NCBI GenBank assembly: GCA_964498965.1
Contig: CAZCJU010000002.1
Span: forward strand, 1 to 64,000
DNA length: 64,000 bases
Reading direction: 5' to 3'
From: CAZCJU01 sp964498965
GTDB taxonomy: Bacteria > Bacillota > Clostridia > Oscillospirales > CAG-272
Part shown: positions 60,781 to 64,000 of the stretch, one piece after another
How positions within the stretch are numbered: the stretch's first letter is position 1
Layout of the letters: each line of letters starts with the position of its first letter
Notes under the pieces: generated by a model
What the model saw: only the letters and a program-made list of their open reading frames with translations
The model's database searches: none
What the model was told of the DNA's origin: nothing
Position numbers and translations under genes: made by a program

Positions 60781-61727
60781 CTGTCGATACCTCCGGAATA
60801 ACCTCTACCGTCATAGAGCTGTTTATCGTACTTGCGGTGGGTTATGCCGCGTATAAGCTGAAATTTATGGACGACGCATTTTTGAAAAAGATCTCGAATT
60901 TCGTAATATGTGTCGCAAATCCGTTTATGATACTCGGCGGCTTGCTCGGCGAGGAAAAATCACCGGAAAATTTGAAAAAAGGCTTCACCGTGCTTGCCGT
61001 TGCATTCGTCGTTTTCCTGATCTGCGGCGTTATTGCGTATCTGTCATGTGCGTGGTTCAAGGACTACGACAAGCGGAAGATCGGCGAATTTTCGACGATA
61101 TTCTCAAATTGCGGCTTTATGGGCTTTCCCGTTTTGTACGCCGCAATGGGAAGCCGCGGAAAGTTTTATTGTGCGTTCTTCTTGGTCGCCTTTAATCTCG
61201 TGCTTTGGACTTACGGTATATCCGTTATGGCACGCAAAAGACCGGATATCAAACGAAATCTTCTGAACACGTTCTTTAATTTCGGTACGGTGCCGTGTTT
61301 CATCGGGATCATACTGTACATAATTCCGTATGATTTGCCCGTTGCTTTGACAGACGCATTCGATATGATGGGAGGCATTTGTACTCCGTTCGCGATGTTC
61401 ATCATCGGCGGCTTGCTTGCGTCCGTTCCCTTGAAAAAACTGTTTAATGAGCCTAAAGTCTATTATCTCGGCTTTGTGAAGCTTATCTTTTTGCCGCTCA
61501 TCATTGCGGTATTATGCAAATGCGTCGGTATGAGCGAGGAATTTGTCTACTTTTTTACGCTCATGGTGGCAATGCCGTCGGCATCGAATACCGCTATGTA
61601 CGCCGAAAAATACGATATAGTACCCGTTTTCGGTGCAACGATTGCCGGAATGTCTACCGCAATGTCGGTGATAACGATCCCGCTCGTTGTAAAATTGACC
61701 GAATTGCTTATAAATTTAAAAATATGA
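60777..61727 (+). CDS. AEC (auxin efflux carrier) family transporter
   Basis: 316 residues with about ten membrane helices in two halves. Typical stretches are FVICVANPFMILGGLL near the N-terminus, FSTIFSNCGFMGFPVLYAAMG (~103) and MPSASNTAMYAEKYD near the end, which match the AEC/malate-permease family. It likely exports or imports an organic acid. It overlaps the uracil glycosylase gene by 4 bp and is the last of the mecA group. Confidence 0.9.
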   Translation: MTVDTSGITSTVIELFIVLAVGYAAYKLKFMDDAFLKKISNFVICVANPFMILGGLLGEEKSPENLKKGFTVLAVAFVVFLICGVIAYLSCAWFKDYDKRKIGEFSTIFSNCGFMGFPVLYAAMGSRGKFYCAFFLVAFNLVLWTYGISVMARKRPDIKRNLLNTFFNFGTVPCFIGIILYIIPYDLPVALTDAFDMMGGICTPFAMFIIGGLLASVPLKKLFNEPKVYYLGFVKLIFLPLIIAVLCKCVGMSEEFVYFFTLMVAMPSASNTAMYAEKYDIVPVFGATIAGMSTAMSVITIPLVVKLTELLINLKI

Positions 61728-61756
61728 TTGACTTTTTCACCAAAATGTGATAGAAT
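61728..61756 (+). promoter_or_regulatory. Promoter of the solute-binding lipoprotein gene
   Basis: TTGACT (61728-61733), 17 bp and TAGAAT (61751-61756) with TGTGA before the -10. It begins directly after the AEC stop codon. Confidence 0.72.
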
Positions 61757-61788
61757 AGTGCAAAGAAAAGCGGAAAGGAATTACGCAT

Positions 61789-63297
61789 ATGAAAAAAACC
61801 AAAGCATTTATCTGCGTTGTTGTCGCCGTGCTTATGATGACCTCGTGCTTCTTTGTATCGTGCGGTACCGGCGATGATAAACCGACAGATGCCGTCACCG
61901 TTCAGCCGAAGAACGAAAACGAGGAAACTTATTTCATTCCGGAAACAAAATACAATGCCGAAATAACGATTTTGTGTCCGAATAACGACAGCGAGTGGTC
62001 GTGCAACGATTTCTACCAGGAAACCGACAGCCAAGACCCCGTGCCGAATGCAGTGTATCAGAGAAATAATCTGATCGAAAACACGTTCGGAGTGACGATC
62101 AAAACAAAAGAAAACGTTTCGAGAACTTCGATCAACCAGTATGTTATGAATTCATATAACTCCGGCGATATGGATTACGACATAGTAATGCAAACGGTCA
62201 ACAGATGCTATACGCTTGCTCAAAGCGGATATCTTATGAACCTCGACGATGTCGAGAATTTGGATCTTACCTCGGAAGCGTGGGATCAGTCGTATCTCGC
62301 ACAAACATCGATAGGTAACCAAAACTATTTCGCTACAGGCGAAATAACGACAATGGATAACGACGCAACGTGGGTCATGATGTTCAATAAGAAGCTCGCC
62401 GAAAAACGTAACCTCTCCGATATGTACGACGGTCAAAGCATATACGACCTCGTTAAAGCGGGAAAATGGACAATGGATACGTTGCTTGCAATGGCTAAGG
62501 ACGTTTACGAGGACACCGATAATAACGGTCAGATAAGCTCGGGCGACAGCTTCGGTATTGCTACCACGATCGACTTTATCCAAGGTCTGTTTTACGGTGC
62601 AAACGCAAAGCTCGTTGTTAAGGACGATAACGACGAACCCCAACTGAGTTTCTATAACAAAACCAACCTCAATGTCATCGAAAAAATAATCGAAATTTAT
62701 TACAGTGCAAATAAGGTGACTTTCGATTGCCATGACTACATAAGCGAAAATCCTCAGGCACACCTTATCGCTCAGGAAATGTTTGAATCCGACAGAGCGT
62801 TGTTCTATTCGGAGGTAATGCAGTGCGTTATAAGACTTCGCGAAATGGATACGGATTTCGGTATAATCCCCGTTCCGAAGTTCAGCGAAACGCAGAAAAA
62901 CTATACCACTCACTCGGTAGCCGACGTTACTCTGTGCTGCTGCTTCCCGAAGATACTCGAAAAGGATAGTTCGAGAGTGGCTATGTCCGGTGCTATCGCT
63001 CAGGCATTGGCGGTAGAGGGCAAAAACATACTTACACCCGCATATTACGAAAGATCGATCATAGGTAAGGGTGCAAGAGATGACGAATCACTCGAAATGC
63101 TCGAAATAATATTTAAAAATCGTACCGCAGATCTCGGCTACATAACCGGAAACGACGATATATCATCGCTGATGTCCGGTATGCGCAGCAATATAAAGGC
63201 GGGAAAGAGCGATTTGGCTTCCTTGGTAAGAAGATACGAATCTCGTGTTAAAAGGGCACTTGTCGAGATGACCGAAAGCTTTGAAAATGTAGATTAA
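61789..63297 (+). CDS. Extracellular solute-binding lipoprotein (ABC type)
   Basis: 502 residues. The signal peptide ends in FFVSC (Cys ~25), followed by an acidic linker. The rest resembles sugar-type solute-binding proteins: EITILCPNNDSEW, NLIENTFGVTIK, YDIVMQTVNRCYTLAQSGYLMNLDD and YGANAKL. It should capture a solute outside the membrane for an ABC importer, but no permease genes are adjacent, so it may serve another locus or act as a sensor. GGAAAGG precedes the ATG. A terminator follows at 63310. Confidence 0.8.
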   Translation: MKKTKAFICVVVAVLMMTSCFFVSCGTGDDKPTDAVTVQPKNENEETYFIPETKYNAEITILCPNNDSEWSCNDFYQETDSQDPVPNAVYQRNNLIENTFGVTIKTKENVSRTSINQYVMNSYNSGDMDYDIVMQTVNRCYTLAQSGYLMNLDDVENLDLTSEAWDQSYLAQTSIGNQNYFATGEITTMDNDATWVMMFNKKLAEKRNLSDMYDGQSIYDLVKAGKWTMDTLLAMAKDVYEDTDNNGQISSGDSFGIATTIDFIQGLFYGANAKLVVKDDNDEPQLSFYNKTNLNVIEKIIEIYYSANKVTFDCHDYISENPQAHLIAQEMFESDRALFYSEVMQCVIRLREMDTDFGIIPVPKFSETQKNYTTHSVADVTLCCCFPKILEKDSSRVAMSGAIAQALAVEGKNILTPAYYERSIIGKGARDDESLEMLEIIFKNRTADLGYITGNDDISSLMSGMRSNIKAGKSDLASLVRRYESRVKRALVEMTESFENVD

Positions 63298-63309
63298 ATA
63301 TTAGGTTTG

Positions 63310-63340
63310 AAAAAAATACCGCTTCGGCGGTATTTTTTTT
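63310..63340 (+). terminator. Rho-independent terminator of the lipoprotein gene
   Basis: ATACCGC pairs with GCGGTAT around a TTCG tetraloop, flanked by A-run and T-run. Confidence 0.9.
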
Positions 63341-63469
63341 GCAAATAGGGCAATACTCGTATAGCTTAATAAGGTACAGCGTTTATCAATGCAATTACGG
63401 TATACCGTATTTTAATACCCGAATGTCGCTTGATATATCGCCGTGCCGAAAACACTTAGGAGGTATTGT

Positions 63470-63919
63470 ATGTTTAATCAAAAAGAATGCGGATTGTTGC
63501 AGGACTTGAAAAAGAAAGAGGAGCTTTGCATCGAAAAGTATACAAAGTATGAGCATAATGCCGCAAACGAAAAATTAAAGGGACTTATGAGCAAATTGGC
63601 TCAGGATGAAAGGGAACACCTTAAGACTGTTAATTCGATCATTAATTCCAATGTTCCGCCCGTTCCGCAGACGAAAAAAGCCGCATCGCCACAGCCCGTT
63701 GCGGGATATACGAACGGTAGCCCGGAATATATCAACGATAAATTCATTCTCGAAGATCTGCTTTCAACGGAAAAATATGTATCCTCGGTGTATGATACAA
63801 GCGTATTCGAATTCAAAGACGTAAACGTAAGAGCAAATCTGAATCATATCCAAACCGAGGAACAACAGCACGGTGAAATGCTCTATTCTTATATGGCACA
63901 GAACGGAATGTATAACTGA
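63470..63919 (+). CDS. CotF-like spore coat protein
   Basis: 149 residues of helical, ferritin-like pattern: MFNQKECGLLQDLKKKEELCIEKYTKYEHNA (first helix pair), LAQDEREHLKTVNSI and EDLLSTEKYVSSVYDTSVF, QTEEQQHGEMLYSYMA, as in CotF/YhcQ-type proteins of spore formers. ATG 63470 is chosen for AGGAGG seven bases upstream. A Pro/Ala-rich linker (~63-85) divides the two halves. It is probably a spore coat or related stress protein. Confidence 0.82.
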   Translation: MFNQKECGLLQDLKKKEELCIEKYTKYEHNAANEKLKGLMSKLAQDEREHLKTVNSIINSNVPPVPQTKKAASPQPVAGYTNGSPEYINDKFILEDLLSTEKYVSSVYDTSVFEFKDVNVRANLNHIQTEEQQHGEMLYSYMAQNGMYN

Positions 63920-63926
63920 AAATGAA

Positions 63927-63958
63927 AAACGAGCAGGAGAAGATTCTCCTGCTCGTTT
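63927..63958. terminator. Hairpin terminator after the CotF-like gene
   Basis: AAACGAGCAGGAGA pairs with TCTCCTGCTCGTTT with a very short loop; few T follow. It lies between two apparently convergent genes. Confidence 0.7.
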
Positions 63959-63967
63959 GATTGATGA

Positions 63968-64000
63968 TCAGTTTGCGGATCTCGCCGCATTTACCATCAT
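63968..64000 (-). CDS. Probable 3' end of a minus-strand gene (partial)
   Basis: The minus strand reads ten codons (MMVNAARSAN) and a TGA at 63970-63968, running off the window. Its position directly beyond a convergent hairpin fits a gene end. Nothing more can be said about its identity. Confidence 0.35.
   Translation of the reverse strand: MMVNAARSAN

Overview
The window looks like chromosomal DNA from a spore-forming Bacillota, most likely an uncultured, probably gut-associated member of class Clostridia. Supporting signs are GC in the mid-forties, SpoVG, a CotF-like coat protein and a SpoVB-like flippase, a membrane pyrophosphatase of the potassium-dependent type, a PASTA kinase, sortase B, DUF1540 and DUF1653 proteins, and the Bacillota gene order yicC-remA-gmk-rpoZ-priA-def-fmt-rsmB-rlmN-stp-prkC-rsgA. 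I see no phage, insertion sequence, CRISPR array or rRNA. The only RNA gene found is a tRNA-Glu(CTC).

Layout. 0-5 kb: the start of a homoserine dehydrogenase gene, a dispersed repeat, a TetR-regulated ABC-2 exporter, then a minus-strand group (secreted EEP-family lipoprotein, sugar O-acetyltransferase, ECF S component). 5.5-11 kb: a SpoVB-like flippase and a 1193-residue surface protein with near-identical 234-bp tandem repeats. 11-18 kb: tRNA-Glu, murQ, a coiled-coil/membrane/copper-amine-oxidase-N protein, a GNAT enzyme, DUF1653, an acyltransferase with a zinc ribbon, a phosphoesterase with nadE, and a PHP hydrolase. 18.5-24.6 kb: hppA, and a minus-strand three-gene unit DUF1538 transporter / tandem P-II protein / two-TM protein. 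24.9-40.7 kb: a tightly packed plus-strand run of 16 genes from a CotH-like lipoprotein and a CofE homologue through the conserved translation/replication/phospho-signalling cluster to rsgA. 41-54 kb: mostly minus-strand housekeeping (clpX-clpP-tig, a phosphoesterase, murC, a glycosyltransferase with sortase B, DUF711 with ACT, metY-rodA-proS) plus DUF1540 and spoVG. 55-64 kb: a radical SAM protein, rlmB with a degenerate P-type-ATPase-like membrane protein, mecA, a type 4 uracil-DNA glycosylase, an AEC transporter, a solute-binding lipoprotein and a CotF-like protein.

Themes. Cell-envelope functions recur (MurQ recycling, MurC, RodA/FtsW, PASTA kinase with its phosphatase, sortase B with a possible substrate, flippase, glycosyltransferase). 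Proteostasis is represented by Tig, ClpXP, MecA and Def. Most promoters I can place have a -35/-10 spacing of exactly 17 bp, and many carry a TRTG extension before the -10 box.

The most unusual items are: the P-type-ATPase-like protein that has lost the DKTGT aspartate motif; the DUF1538/P-II/two-TM operon; an eight-unit heptamer array bracketed by 14-bp inverted repeats between rsgA and clpX; the acyltransferase-zinc-ribbon fusion; and an inverted repeat lying over the proS -35 box. All assignments come from reading motifs by eye; no database search was run.
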